A DNA stretch of 64,000 nt from Hybos culiciformis (taxonomy: Eukaryota; Arthropoda; Insecta; Diptera; Hybotidae): positions 36,727,816 through 36,791,815 of the forward strand of contig OZ023274.1 in NCBI GenBank assembly GCA_964007475.1, written 5' to 3'. The translations under genes and the position numbers were made by a program. Under the pieces are notes generated by a model that made no database searches, was not told where the DNA came from, and saw only the letters and a list, made by a program, of their open reading frames with translations. Below are positions 27,488 to 41,000 of this stretch, piece after piece. How positions within the stretch are numbered: the stretch's first letter is position 1; every line of letters starts with the position of its first letter.

Positions 27488-27827
27488 CAAGCCTGGGCAA
27501 ACTTCAGCGGCATCTCAAATCATAAATTTTTGTCACTCCTAAATCATTTGAAAAATAAATTACTAATTCGTGTTCGAAAATAAAAAGACTTCAAGTAAAA
27601 ATAAATATAAAAAACTTTTTTTTTTCCTCACATAAAATTCATCATTTATTTTCTAATAACCCATTCTAAAAACTGAATACGAATTACACTTCGTTTTTTC
27701 CATAAATTTTTGAGTTTCGAACGTTCTTACAACCAATGTAAATAGGCATTGTATTGTCTTTACAACAACAATATGAAATATGGAATATAAGTATAACTCG
27801 CTTGAGTTGCCCAGGAGCCCAGGCCTC
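27488..27827. mobile_element. hAT-like MITE with CCTGGGCAA ends
   Basis: The left end CAAGCCTGGGCAAACTTCAG is mirrored near 27800-27827 by CGCTTGAGTTGCCCAGG plus a short duplicated AGCCCAGGCCT. CCTGGGCAA-type ends occur in hAT families. The flanks share only TATAG, so the 8-bp duplication is eroded or the ends are slightly misplaced. The 300-bp interior is noncoding. Confidence 0.6.
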
Positions 27828-30400
27828 TTATAGAGGAACTAGATACTGTTTCTTTTACATAATGAACTCACCAAAAATAATTAATTTATGTTCCATAAAA
27901 AAATATAAGTATAATCTTTCGACTATTTTATAATCATTCATAACTATTTAGTCGGTGACGCGGTCCGAAATAGTGAAATAATTAATTTGCGTGTCACATT
28001 TTGATATAACGACATATAAAGGCTTAGATATGGTATTTTCACGCTAATTATTTTAAATTATCAATAAATATTATTTTTTTGTGAATTAATCTATACATAT
28101 AACTTAATTAATTTTTTTGCAATGTATATCTATATTCAAAATAATGGATTCATAATGATTTTATTTCTATTTTAAAACACTAATTAATATATAACGTATA
28201 CAATCATTAAAAACTAGAAATGTCCACTATTTTTTGAAAGATATATTTATTGAATAATCTGAATTTAAATCTTTTAATTCAATATTATCGTTCAGCGTTG
28301 AGTTGTACATGCCGTTTATAGCTTTAAAGCACATTATATTAAAATTTATATGTATATAAAATATAATATATAGGAAAATTAATATTATTTTATGAAAGAA
28401 ATATGACAAACTGACAGAATCAAGAAATAAATGAAATTAAAATAATTTGCGTACAGGACACATTAATGATTAGTTAATAAAATAAAATTCTTGTAAATAA
28501 CACAGGTGTTCAAATCATCATTATATAGAAAACATCTAATTAACAGAGACTGATAGATTTTATTTACTTCGATAATATTTAAGTACTAAGTGATTACTTG
28601 ACCATTATTATATTTTGTCGGTGTATATTGTACATTTATACTTAAAATGTTAAAAAAAAAAATTCAGGTTCAAATTAATAATAAATTACTTAAAGTGATT
28701 GAATTAGGAAAAACAAAATACTTGTTTGGATGTTTTCTACGAAAAAATATGTATCAAGTGCCACAATATTTTATTTCCATTTATTATAATATAATTATAT
28801 TTTTTTTTTAAATAATTATAAAGATTCTAAAATTTTAATTTATTGAATGCTATTATTTTAAGAATGGTATAGGTAGAGAATGCAGACTGAGCACCCGAGT
28901 TTTTGGGTTGAATTTAATTAAATTTTATGATGGCATATCTTAATTTTGGTATTTTTTGCCTTCCAAACTTAATATTAATATAATGAATAAAATTTTCATT
29001 TTTTTAGCTTAAGTCTAAATTTAAAAAAGTGGGAATTTCAATTTGTATTATTTTCAATTTCATTATTCTTCAAAATCAATTATACAGCTTATAGATAAAT
29101 TTAACTTTGATAAACTTTATAATTAAAGCATTTATAACTTTGGACAAAATAAATTAAAGAACTTATTTTACTATTTTTATAATAAGACCATTATTTATTT
29201 ATTTTTTTTTTAATATAGGTAATGATTGAAATGACACAAAATCGAAAAGTTAATGTGGTCGATGTACAATCAGAGATTTATGGTGTACTTAAATAATATA
29301 TATATGATATATAGGTTCAGTAACCAGTTATTGCTTATTTCAGTAGGTACATTTTTCTAAACGCCTAATCTGAGCTTATTTTTGCTAAAACAGAACTTTG
29401 ACAGAATAGTTATATTTGTAGTTTTAATTGTATTAGTAAAAAACCAACTATTGTTAAGTTAAAGCTAAAAATTATTAACTTACAACTTACATATTATATA
29501 AACTATATTTAGAATATCATTTTTAAGAGCGTCACAAAAACTTCAATTGTCGCAAAGTCTTCATGTTGCCATTAAAATGATCGTAAAATATTTTCCTCTA
29601 GTGAAAATTGTTCCTTGAATCTTAATTTCTTTCTTTTAGAGAAGAATTGCAAAAATATATAATTTTGTCTTTATAGTTCAAAAATTATTACAAGTAATAA
29701 ATAAATTTACATACATATTACATAGGTAGGTATATATATTTCCATTACATAAAAAAAAAATAGTTTTTAATAATTTATTTTCCTTCAAGAAAATGAAAAA
29801 TTACTGCAAATTTTTATATTAAGATAAATATATTTAAACGCCCATATAATCCATTTTATTATTGTGAGTTTTGAATCATGAACTTACTTATATTCAACAC
29901 GTGCATCTTGAATTTATTTTATTTTTTTTTTAATTTCAATCCTTTAAATTAAAGTGCATATATTTATAACCTTTTTGCTATACTTTAATCTTATGGTTTG
30001 TAATTTCTATTTCAAGTATTCAGAGTGGAAGAAAAAAATATTTTACCTTTAACAGAAGCAATGACTTAAACATTTCGGACTAACAATGTTGCAATTATTT
30101 GATTGTCATTTTCTATCTTTTTACTTAAAATCTATAATTTGCGCAACATCTTAAACAAAAATGGACATAAAAATATTGGGGCAACAAAAAAAAAATGCAT
30201 GTAAGAATAAGAATATACTTTCTGAAATTTTTGGGGCGAAACAATTTATTTTCAACAACCTTCTAAATAAAAAAACACTTATACTCTAGTTTTTTTATTT
30301 GATTTTAGTTTTTGGCTAATTCTATAGTTGTTGAATAAATATATTTTCAATCATTTTAATAACGCCTAAGTAAAATTTTCCCATCTCTAATGTCTCAATG

Positions 30401-30484
30401 CTTTCGTCTGCCACTTAGTAGTTAATTTGGCCCAAAATAATACTTTCGTCTGCAACTTGGTAGTGAATTCGGTCCAAAATAATG
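30401..30484 (+). repeat. 42-bp tandem duplication, imperfect
   Basis: Two units begin CTTTCGTCTG at 30401 and 30443 and end CCAAAATAAT. They differ at a handful of positions, so the duplication is older than the exact ones at 11.3, 12.2 and 14.6 kb. Confidence 0.88.
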
Positions 30485-31764
30485 CATCATGGAATTAAAG
30501 CAGTTTAAAGTTAAAGTATGTTAAAATTTTAACTGGATGTAGTTTATTTCTATAAGTGAATATTAAAAAACACGAACATTATTTACTCAAATATGAAATT
30601 TTTTTAATATTCTCTAGCTCTACGGATAATATACCATAAAATCTGAAAAATATAAAATATTTATGTGTCCAAACTAAACAATAAAAAAATATGTATAACT
30701 ACCTAAATAAATCTAGTCATTCCTTAATAATTTTAATTACAATGAAATACATATTACATTTGTCCACGAAACTTTCATATAAGAGAACTCAAAATTAACG
30801 TAATTTTTAATTAAGCCCTGCAGTTGTCAAAAATAAAAAAAAAAACTGTAATATAATTTGTTTAGCGCATTTTAGACTTATTTGTAAATTAATCAGTTAA
30901 TACATAATTCAACTTTATATGAATTATTTAAGTTTTTATTAACATAAAAAACATTTAGTACATTTTAAATGTTTGCTGACTGAAACATAAATTAACTTTT
31001 TTTTATACAGATCGTTATACTGTACATATATATAAAATTCTTCAAAGTATATAGTTAGTAGTAAGTATTCCTTGTGACGCTGTATGCGGAATCAAAAAAA
31101 AATATATTCATAAAATTTAATACAATATTGGATTTTTATTCATCTTAGATTTATACCTTTTGATTACGTCAGAGTAAGTGAGTGCCAGTTAGCCAATTCA
31201 GAGTTTGGAGTAAGTAAAAAATAATTCCAGATATACAAGTACAAAATTGGTTATGTAATCTTTAATTCAAAATTCTAAGAAATAATCTCAGAAGAAACAA
31301 TTTGGGAAAGAGGACAAAATATTAAAAATACTGGTTTCAAAATTGTTGAGGCATATGTGTACTTTTTAGAATTGATTTTTGCTTAAATAAATATTTATGT
31401 ATCATAAGAAACTAATGTAACATGTAATCAAAATTTTCAAAAATATTAATTGAAAATTTTTATAAACTATCTTTAATTTTTTTAATTGTTTAAATAATAA
31501 ACGAATGCTAATAATTTTTTCAAGATTCCATGTAAAGACTTTACACTTACATTATGTACGTACAAGTACATACTACACTGTACATAGTTTTTTCTTCATT
31601 TTGCAAAGTAATAAATATATATAGGTATATATATATAAAAATTTATATATGGGAATGTCCAGTTCTCTATGTAATAATTCAGTGCATTTTGTGCGATTAT
31701 TAATGGTTTTTTAAAAGACTAAATGGCAAAAAAAAAGTATGCTTTTTCTTTTATTTTGTTGAAA

Positions 31765-31838
31765 TTGTGTTGTTTTGTCAGCCACCTGCAAACATATTTT
31801 ATGATCAAAGTAAATTAGATTTGATATTAAAATTTTTA
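31765..31838 (+). repeat. Dispersed repeat C, copy 2
   Basis: The copy is in the same orientation as 6757-6826, with a TGTT insertion before TTGTCAGCCACC and one or two substitutions. The sequences outside the shared block differ apart from T-rich stretches. It may be one end of a larger, diverged element. Confidence 0.8.
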
Positions 31839-32035
31839 TTTGCAGTAAAAATAAGATTTTTCATTCTCTCTTTCCAACAAGAAAAAAAAGTTAATAAAAA
31901 ATAAAATAAAACAATTTTTATTTTTTTTTTCAATTTTTATTACATGAAAACTTAACTTTTCAAATTATCTTCATCTATTTCGAATCTTATTACTAAATTT
32001 TTAGACTGAAAGATTCAACTTCTGAGCCTCGAAGT

Positions 32036-32789
32036 TAGAGTTTCTAAATATCCGACCTATTTGATTATCCGGATATCGAATACATAAAAAATAAATTATC
32101 CGGATAATCCGGATATCCGGATAATTAAAATAAATAATAAGAAATATTTTTTAATTTGCGGTATTTAATTCAAAATAACAAAAATAGTAACAAATAATAG
32201 AATAATAATAAAAATAGAATTATTAATCAATTTAATTAATGAATAAATGAAATGATTAAATGAAATGTTTCATTTTTAAAAATGCATTAAAAGTCACGAA
32301 ATTGAGTTAAGTTCTAATTTTTGTCCTCGTGAGTAAACACGCGCTCCATTGTACTGGATGTAGATTTTATTGTTAATAATGCGCGATGTATAATATTTAA
32401 ATTGTCTATCCTTTTTTTATAATTATTTAAATAGATGAAATCTTTTTTCAGAAATGTTGTACTTCTCAATATGGTAATTGAAGAAATCGCATCGTCAAGT
32501 TGTTTGTGTAGTGACGATTTGTTACAAACTGCATACTATTTAGACTTTCATCATCTTCACTTTCAATAGTGTTTCTTCAATGATTTCCTCAAAGGTTACA
32601 ATGTGAACAAATTTGAATGTTCTTTAAAAAAATGTATTCTTTTTTATTTAAAATAGTAAGCTTATTTACAAAATAAAGGGTATTATAATATCCGAATAAT
32701 TGCAAAAAAATATCCGGATAATCGAATAGTTAAAATGTGTCGAATAATCCGGATAGTTCGATATCCGGATATCCGGATTAGAAACCCTA
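32036..32789. mobile_element. TIR element with TATCCGGATA arrays and 9-bp target duplication
   Basis: The ends TAGAGTTTCTAA and TTAGAAACCCTA are inverted complements with one mismatch. They are flanked exactly by the 9-bp repeat CCTCGAAGT (32027-32035 and 32790-32798). Palindromic ATCCGGAT/TATCCGGATA motifs crowd both subterminal regions (32050-32135 and 32690-32780). The middle 550 bp is AT-rich and noncoding. A 9-bp duplication points to the Mutator superfamily or foldback relatives. Confidence 0.88.
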
Positions 32790-32798
32790 CCTCGAAGT

Positions 32799-35700
32799 AT
32801 TAGTGACAAATCTAACTTACACAAATAAACATTTTCATATAACTTAAAGACAAACGGATCGAATTGAAATTGTAATTGGATGAATTTGTAATTTAAATTA
32901 ATTAATCTATGAAAGTTTGTTAATGTCATGAAACCTATATAAACTTCTAAGCCAACGAACCGATACTATTGAATATCGTAGATGATTTTACGCCTTTTTG
33001 ACATTTAATTGACTTCTTTTGACACTGGACAGCTTTTTCGACTTTTTTATTTTTTTATCTAAAATTTGTAGGTTTTTTTAAATTATTATTAATAAAGACT
33101 AGGCTATAGCGAATCAACTTTCGCGATGTGATCAACTAGAATAAATATAAAGTTCAAATTACTTGTAATCAATAACTAGAAATATTTTTTTTACAAAAGC
33201 TTAGAATACGTATGACTTCGATTTCGATTATTAATTTCAATTTATATTTACACAAAACATAATATTTACAGTACACTTATTTTTTAAACAAATTATGTAC
33301 ACTTATCATAGTTTTCCGTTTAAAAAAGGTATGCACACAAGCTTTCCGATGTCCTGTTTTTCATTATAAAAATGTTTTAATACTATCGTAAAAAAACACA
33401 ATATATAAATTACAGGTCTATAATCTCCACAATAGTATTAAATTTGATCTATGGCAATGATTTAATTTTGTCAATAAAATTTTTTCGACATAGATTATCA
33501 AACATTATCAAATTATCCAATATTTTTCCAGCATAATTCAACTTACAGCTATCTAAACTGAAATAGTACAGAAACTAGCAAATACAATTTAATAGCACAC
33601 TTTATTATACAATTGTATAGACTAAGTTTTAATATAAACTACGACTAAAAAACTTATCTCTCAGGAGTTCCAAAATTAAAGATAAGAATAATAGAAAAAT
33701 TGGACAAAAATCAATTTCATTCTATTTAAATAAAAGATTTGTATAAATGAAGACAAAATCTTGTACATCATACATTAGCACGAAATTTTACAGGCGCTAG
33801 ATAAATTAAAATATTTTTTAGATAAAAATAAAATGATTATAAAAATCCCATAAATTTCGCGTAATTTTAAAGAAAATTTTATGCATCAGATAATTTTAAT
33901 ATAGCAGGGGTATATAAAAAATATTATGCTATAACTTTATTTTAAGAAAGGAGAGTTGAATACGTTAATGATTCGGTATGTTTGTTGTAATTTTTTTTTT
34001 CCAAAAAACCTACTTTTATAGATTAATTATATTGGATCAAAAGTTACGCTTTAAGTTATTGAAGTTTTCTCCAAGTTCTTTGTATAAATTTAAATTTTTC
34101 GAGAAATTAAACTGTAATCTCCCATTTACACAGGCTGCTTTCGAAGATTAAAATGAAGATTTTTTTTGAATGTATGTGTAAAATTTGTTTTATAAAATGA
34201 AAATTTTTTTCACAAATTTTACACACATTTCAAAAAAAGTCTTCATTTTAATCTTCGAATACAGCCTGTGTAAATAGGGGTAAAGAGAAGAATTTGTTTC
34301 ATTTCATGGATTTATAAAGTTTCTCAATTTTATACAAAATCATTTAAACTTCCAATCATCCATTTTGTTCAAAACTTGTAACTACTTATTATAAGTTTAG
34401 CTCTAAATTTATGAAGCATTTCAAGTTATTATGTTGTGTTGAGGTCCCTGATATAAAATCGTTCTGATATAAATTTTCGCAAAAAAAAAAAAGAATAAAA
34501 AAAATGATATTTCATAAAAATTATAAATATTAACACGTGCATTAATATAAATTATTTATTTTATTATAAAAAAAAAAACAGATAAAATTTAAACTATTAG
34601 ATAATCTTTTATCTAATTCTTTTTGAAGTAATATTTAAACATATTCATAAGTTATAACCAACTTTAGTAAAATTAAGAATTTCATTTCATTAAAACTTAT
34701 TTAGGTGTAAAATATTTTTATACTTTAATATAAATATTTTTTAAATGTAATGCTTAATTACCTAAAAATAGCTATTGAGTTTATATTAACTTAACATAAA
34801 GTACATTTTTTTAACTGCATTCTACAAATTATAATAAAGATGGTATTATAAATATAATGATATGATAGTCTGCGATGTGAAATTCAAAATTCGAATAGTT
34901 TTATTGAGAAAGCGTGATTAAATTTGTTAAGTTGATTAACTGGACTGAATAACTGGATTGAAAATATAAAGTTTAGAGCGGCAAAAATAACTTTTCTTTA
35001 ACTAACAAACACCACATTGTTTTTCAAGGTTTTTCCATTAAAAATATCATACCTTTAAAATTATGGGCTTACTTTACCACACTTATGCTTATTTATTTCA
35101 AACACTATAATATATAAAAATAATTTTCTCAATTGTTTTTTTATATGTTAAACATTTTTTTTTTCATATAATCACGACTTTATTGACATTATAATTTTCA
35201 TTTTAATAAATGATTAAACACGCTTAAGCTATATCAGTCGCTTAACCTAACCCCTTTTTTGTTGATTTTTTCATAATTTTCGTTTTTTACACAATATATA
35301 TTCTTTACCTCAATATCAATCATTTTTTTAGGACGTAACACATAAATATGTTTTGTATAATTAAAATTAAAAATAAAATCTTTGAAAAATATAATATGTA
35401 TTTATAATATTAACATGTGCTACTGTAAGTTTAAATGTGAAAAACTAATTTTTATTATAAAAATTTTCATAAAAAAAGTAATTTTTTTTTTGTTGAGGAA
35501 ACTGAAGAACTATTCTAAAGAACTGAAAAATATAAATACAATTTTATTTTATTTTTGATGAAATAATAATATGGAAATTTTAAAAAACAACTGCAATCTT
35601 CATATGAAAACTAAGTTGACATTCAACCACATATGGCACGCGTCTAGCAATTAATCAAATGCAATAGACGTTGATAATTTGCTTAAAAAACAAATTTTAT

Positions 35701-37618
35701 TGTTTTTTTTTTTTTGTTAAATCTAAAGTTTTTCAAGACAACTCTTAACAAACTATTCACAGACGAAAGATATTAATTTATTGAAAAACTAAATTCTTTT
35801 ATTACAAGAGCTTGGGTCATAAAATCGTACTAAATCAACTTTTGTCTTCAGATATAATTTTTAAAGAATTATAAATAGAACAAACTATTTAATTTTTTTG
35901 GTAATTATATTTTTGTTTTTTTTTTTGCCCTCAGAGATACTTAAATTATATTTACGCAAACTAATTAAGCTATGTTTTATGAATTTTCTCGTTCATGTAC
36001 AATTAACTTCTTTCACGTTAAACGACCCTCTGTATAAATGTACGTTCTCACTTTCAACTCCTCCACTTTGAAAAAAGAGAAATTATTTGTTTCCCTAAAA
36101 ATAAATCTATGTAATTATTGTAGAGCATCATGATATTATATTTAAAGCTTATAGTGCGGTAAAAGTTAAGTTAAACATCATATTTATTGTATAAAAACAT
36201 AAAAACCACTTAAAATTTTTTTTTGGTAAATATTATATGTATACATAACTATTATATTTTATAAACCTTAATCTCATTCTGATCCATCAAGTTTATTTGA
36301 AAATCGTGTAAATATAATAATCATAATTATGGGTTTTGAAAATGATGGTAAAATTATAATTTCCATTCTTTGGAAATCTTCATTCATTACTTTCTTTAAA
36401 GGATAATGATCAAGAAATTAAATTTAAACATTTTTATTTACATTTACTTGAAAGATTAACAAGAAAAATAATATTATATATACGTATATAAATAGAAAAA
36501 AAAGGAACAAATAAAATTGGTTATACAAATAAAATTTATAATTAACACTTTGTGTCTATTAATGGGAAATGCTTTTAACATTTATTTATGTACACAGGTA
36601 AAATTACGACAAGAGGAGATTAGACCACACACATTCATTCAGAAAAAATTAAAAAAATCATGTTCTTACAAATATGGTTAAAATATTAATATTTGATAAA
36701 TTATTCATTCAAAGATATTTTGACGTCCCTGGAATTTTGAATATTTGAAAATTTTCCTTTTCTTACATATTCTTTGTCAGATGTCGATTAGAGAAACTTT
36801 AAACAATGGTTAGACCCCGTTTGTTTCCAAGAATTCGGGCTAGAGTCTGGTATATGACTAAAAAGTAAATGGTTTATATGTTATTGAAGGAACCTCTAAA
36901 TAGTTTACTAAAACTTGTCAATAACTTTTTAGAAATAGCATTGTTGGTGTTTGCTTATCAATCAAAAATTTAAATAAAATGTTTAACCGTCGGAAATATA
37001 TAATTAACTTGAAGTGGTGAAATTCATCGCCATAATATAACTATAGATGACAGATATAATAAACATTTTTTTTAAAAATTTTTCTCTTTTAATTATGTCA
37101 CACAAAACATTTCTCTGTTTTCAAAATGAAAATGAAGCTATTTTATTGTGTTTTTAAATATTAGTTATTTATAAATGATAAAATAAATACAAAAAAAAAC
37201 AAACACACAAAAATTAAAACTTAAATCAAACCAACTATATATTATATGTTTGTTTAATAAATTCAGGAATCAAAAAGGTCAATTTTATATTATTGAATTT
37301 AAAATATTAAAAAAAAAAAAATCACCCAATTTATTATTTTCAAAACAATGGATTTATTTAAATTATAAAAATAATAAATAAAAGAAATTACAGAATTGTA
37401 CTAACATAACTTACAGGTCTTTGAGATCATTTTTACATTAAAATAAATTTAAACATTTCCTTGCATAAAAATAATGTTATACATTTTTGTGGGTAAATGA
37501 AAATTTAATTGAATAGTATAATATGGTATACTAGTAAAAAACTATCTGTAGGGAAAATACAGAGTGATGTATCACAATTTTTTATTACTACGGTATCGAC
37601 TATTTTGTCCCAGAAACC
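32799..37618. other. AT-rich noncoding stretch
   Basis: Apart from the foldback at 34121-34280, only AT-rich sequence with poly-T runs is seen. No gene is supported. Confidence 0.65.
34121..34280. repeat. Foldback MITE or hairpin of about 160 bp
   Basis: A left arm starting CCCATTTACACAGGCTG pairs with a right arm ending CAGCCTGTGTAAATAGGGG. Pairing continues through TTCGAAGATTAAAATGAAGA and GTGTAAAATTTG, with a few mismatches and one- or two-base gaps. Almost the whole element is self-complementary. It is probably a short MITE; a processed hairpin RNA is possible but unsupported. Confidence 0.75.
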
Positions 37619-37650
37619 CAGTGGCGGATTTACACATATGCCGCCTTTAG
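37619..37650 (+). mobile_element. Single hAT-like terminus (CAGTGGCGGATTTAC)
   Basis: CAGTGGCGGATTTACACATA followed by TGCCGCC resembles a well-known class of hAT MITE ends. No opposite end is present nearby; family A copy 3 begins about 180 bp to the right and may have disrupted it. Confidence 0.45.
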
Positions 37651-37829
37651 ACACTATTAAAAAAATTTCGGAAAGAACACATTTAAAAAAATAAAGTTAA
37701 ATATAACTTCAATATATTCTTTCTCAACTTTTTACATAAAAATACATTAATTATATCAGAAAATTCACTTTCTGCCAAAATGTCGTATTCGATGTTTATA
37801 TGACAAACACATTATTTATGAAAATTTGC

Positions 37830-38042
37830 CGTCCATTATTTACCGATTCCTCGTAATCGATTTTATAAGTATGTACAACTATTTTGTAATCATTCTTAAT
37901 GTTGATTAAAATGTGTTTTTTAGATCAAAATTTTACGTTACTTGATATTTTTCCATACGTTTTTTTAAATTTTCAAATCTTTAAACTCAAATTACTCGAA
38001 ACTATACTTTTCATTATACATTGTTTCATTTCTCAGCAGACG
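37830..38042 (+). mobile_element. MITE family A, copy 3, left end eroded
   Basis: The sequence from about TTCCTCGTAATCGATTTTAT to the terminal CAGCAGACG is closely similar to copy 1 over about 190 bp, in the same orientation. The left inverted end is missing or too diverged to place, so the start is approximate. The right flank begins ATAA, as in copy 1. Confidence 0.85.
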
Positions 38043-41000
38043 ATAATGACAATGAATTTAAAGTTTTACATGTTTGTAGGTTATTTATATATTATTAAAT
38101 AATACTATCAATCAATCAATTATTTATAATACTATCAATGCTCAATTAAATATTTATAAAATTTATTTCTTTGCGATTTCGTTCTGGGTTGTTACTTACA
38201 GACAATGCTAAGCTATTATATAAAGTGATGGCAAAAAGAAATTATTTTTAACATGATTATTAAATTAAATTTCAAAAATTTCGATTCAAAATCATCTTTT
38301 AAATTAAATATTGAAGAAAAAATCGAAAAGTCAAAATCGAATAAATTTAACTTGTTTTGGTGGCATGACCAATTTATTTCGTTATGTCAACAATGTTTCA
38401 ACTAGAAGAAAGAATAAATACTCTGTTAAAAAAAAATGTATTTTATTAACTTCTAAAAACAAATCACGTTGCTAACATTTATCAAGATAATAATAAAGCA
38501 AAAGGTGAAATAAATAATGCTATTTTGCATAAATTCCTTTTTTGAAGAGATAATTTTTTTTTTTTGCAAATATTTTTTCATTTCTTTGGGCTATGATGCA
38601 AAACAAAAGTTTCATTTCGCAGGCGTAAGGGGTTTATTAAAAACTCTCTATTTTCTTGAATTTATTTTTCTTTAACATTTGATCATGATGTAAATTTTAT
38701 TTGAAATAGATCTGTTATCAGTCTCACATGTCTGTCAAATATAATAGTTAATTATTATTTATAAAAATAATATTTGGGTAAAACTGATTAACATATTTTA
38801 ACGATTCAAATTTAGACTTTTAGCCCTATATTAACAGAAATTCTATAATATGACAGAAAATAAGGTACATAAATAAACATTATATTAACATTCTATAAAC
38901 ATTATGTAATGGTGCAAAAAATGTAAATTATAGCTCCAGTTTCGATAGAAATTAAGTCCTGGCTATTTAGTTCAAAGATTACATTATACAAAGGAAAAAA
39001 TCTAATTCTTTTCAAATTTCAAGTCATACGATTTCCTTAAGAAAATTTTATTAATATTTAAATTTGATGATTGCCATCCATGTTAAGAATCATTCTATTC
39101 TATTCATACTATTCGTTATCTACACTATATTTTTTTATTGTCAACGTAGAACTTATTTTTAGTTTGAAATTTCTTGGAAAATCAGTTTGAAGAACAAGGC
39201 CTTATTTACATTTTTTATTTCAGTACATTATATGGGTTCCTATTGAGTCTTGAAAAATTAAGTTCCAACATTTTGTTTGTTCGAATTAAAACAGAATGTA
39301 GATATATGTTATTTTTATTCTACATGAAAAAAATAAATTTTTTTAAAACTCAGATATAATTTTATTTTTTATAAAATACAAATTTTTTTTTCTGAATTTC
39401 TGTTCTGACACGTGTATACAATTAATTTAGCAGTTCCACATTCATATCCAATTCCAAATTATTACAACGAAATCATTTCATAAAAGATCAAACCCTTTTA
39501 AAAAATTATTAATAGAGATTTATATTTGATTGTTATGTCTCAATAAATCTAAATTTTTTTAAAATTGAATTTTATTTTATTTTTTCCATTGCAAAAAAAA
39601 TAAATAAACATAATTTACCATATGGTCTCTATGGTATTTCTGTGAATTTAACAACAATTGAAAATTTGTCGCATTTATAATATACAAACAATAAATATAT
39701 TTTTCGATTAAATATTATGAATAGAAAATTAGGTGTTTAATGAATTTCAAGATATTATATATACACAACATATATACACAAATGTTAAATTCGCTGTTGA
39801 TATGACATAAATTTTGCTTCCCAAGTCCATATATAAAAAAAAAATTTAATGCAATAAAATACTTTACCAAATGTCGTATAATTTGGTGAAACATTTTTTT
39901 TATTATTATTATATTATTTCTATTTTTCACATTGTTTAAATAAGAAAAAAAAAATAAAATGTTTAATTTAATCTTATGAAATTTTATTTATCAACGAACA
40001 ACTCTCAGTCAAATCCATTTGGTCGAATGTAGTATCGTTGTATGTAGTATGTATTTTGCATATAGTATTATTTTTGTTTATTTTTTCAGCATGTAGGGTG
40101 GAATAGGTGGAAGAAAATATAGGTTTGGTTGAAGTTAAAGTATCATCATCATATGCTGATTGAACAAATGTGAAGATCTCAAAAATTATATAATTTTGTA
40201 AATATGTATGTACTAATGAAAAATTTAAAATTTATATAATTATTAATACGTCAATAAAAAATTAAAAAATAAAATCATAAGTTAAATATACAGATATGTT
40301 TATGACGGATGCGTTTAATTTTCAGATATATATGTTACGGATGCGTTTAATTTTCGATATATACCCTACTGCACTATCAGTGGTTCCACTAATACATGAT
40401 AAACAAGCAAATTTTTGAAGTTTTACAAAATTGTACACACTAATTTTCTTAATTTTTTTTTTTTTTTAATAAAATGTTATTATTTAATTTTTTAAAAGGG
40501 CATAATGAAAAACAGAAACTGCTGAAGATGACAATTTAGTGATAATAAAACAATTAATTTACATATGATTGAAAAAAAAAATGATTCAATCAAAACCTTT
40601 TGAAATATATTACATATACTAAACATACATTATACGTATATGTACACAATAAAACCTCACACATGTTTTTCTATTGAAATTCATATAATTTTTAATTATA
40701 TTGACTGAAGAATGCTTTTTAATATTTATTTATTCTCTTTTCAACATTATAAGCATTTTTCTCAATGTTCTCATCACATTTTACTTTTGTATATAAAACA
40801 CATTTCACGGAACTTATTTTATGTCTAATAAAAAAAAAAATCTTCTTGCATTTTAAATTTTTACAAAAATGCATTTAAATTTTGCAACAAAATCTGTTTC
40901 CAGTATGTTAAAAAAAAAAAATAATACTCTAAAAATAAATTGCAAAACTTATTTTTGTATTATACACACGTCTATGTCATTATTGTCAAAAATGGAAATT

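Larger units (their letters stand above)
27828..32026. other. AT-rich noncoding stretch
   Basis: It holds the 42-bp duplication (30401) and repeat C copy 2 (31765). No coding exon is recognisable. AAACGCCCAT and CAACACGTGC near 29840-29910 recur near 4880-4930, but the sequence between them does not align well. Confidence 0.65.

Noticed and set aside
29820..29930. Similarity to 4870-4930 (AAACGCCCAT and CAACACGTGC)
   Set aside because: Only two short words are shared, with unalignable sequence between them; this may be chance.
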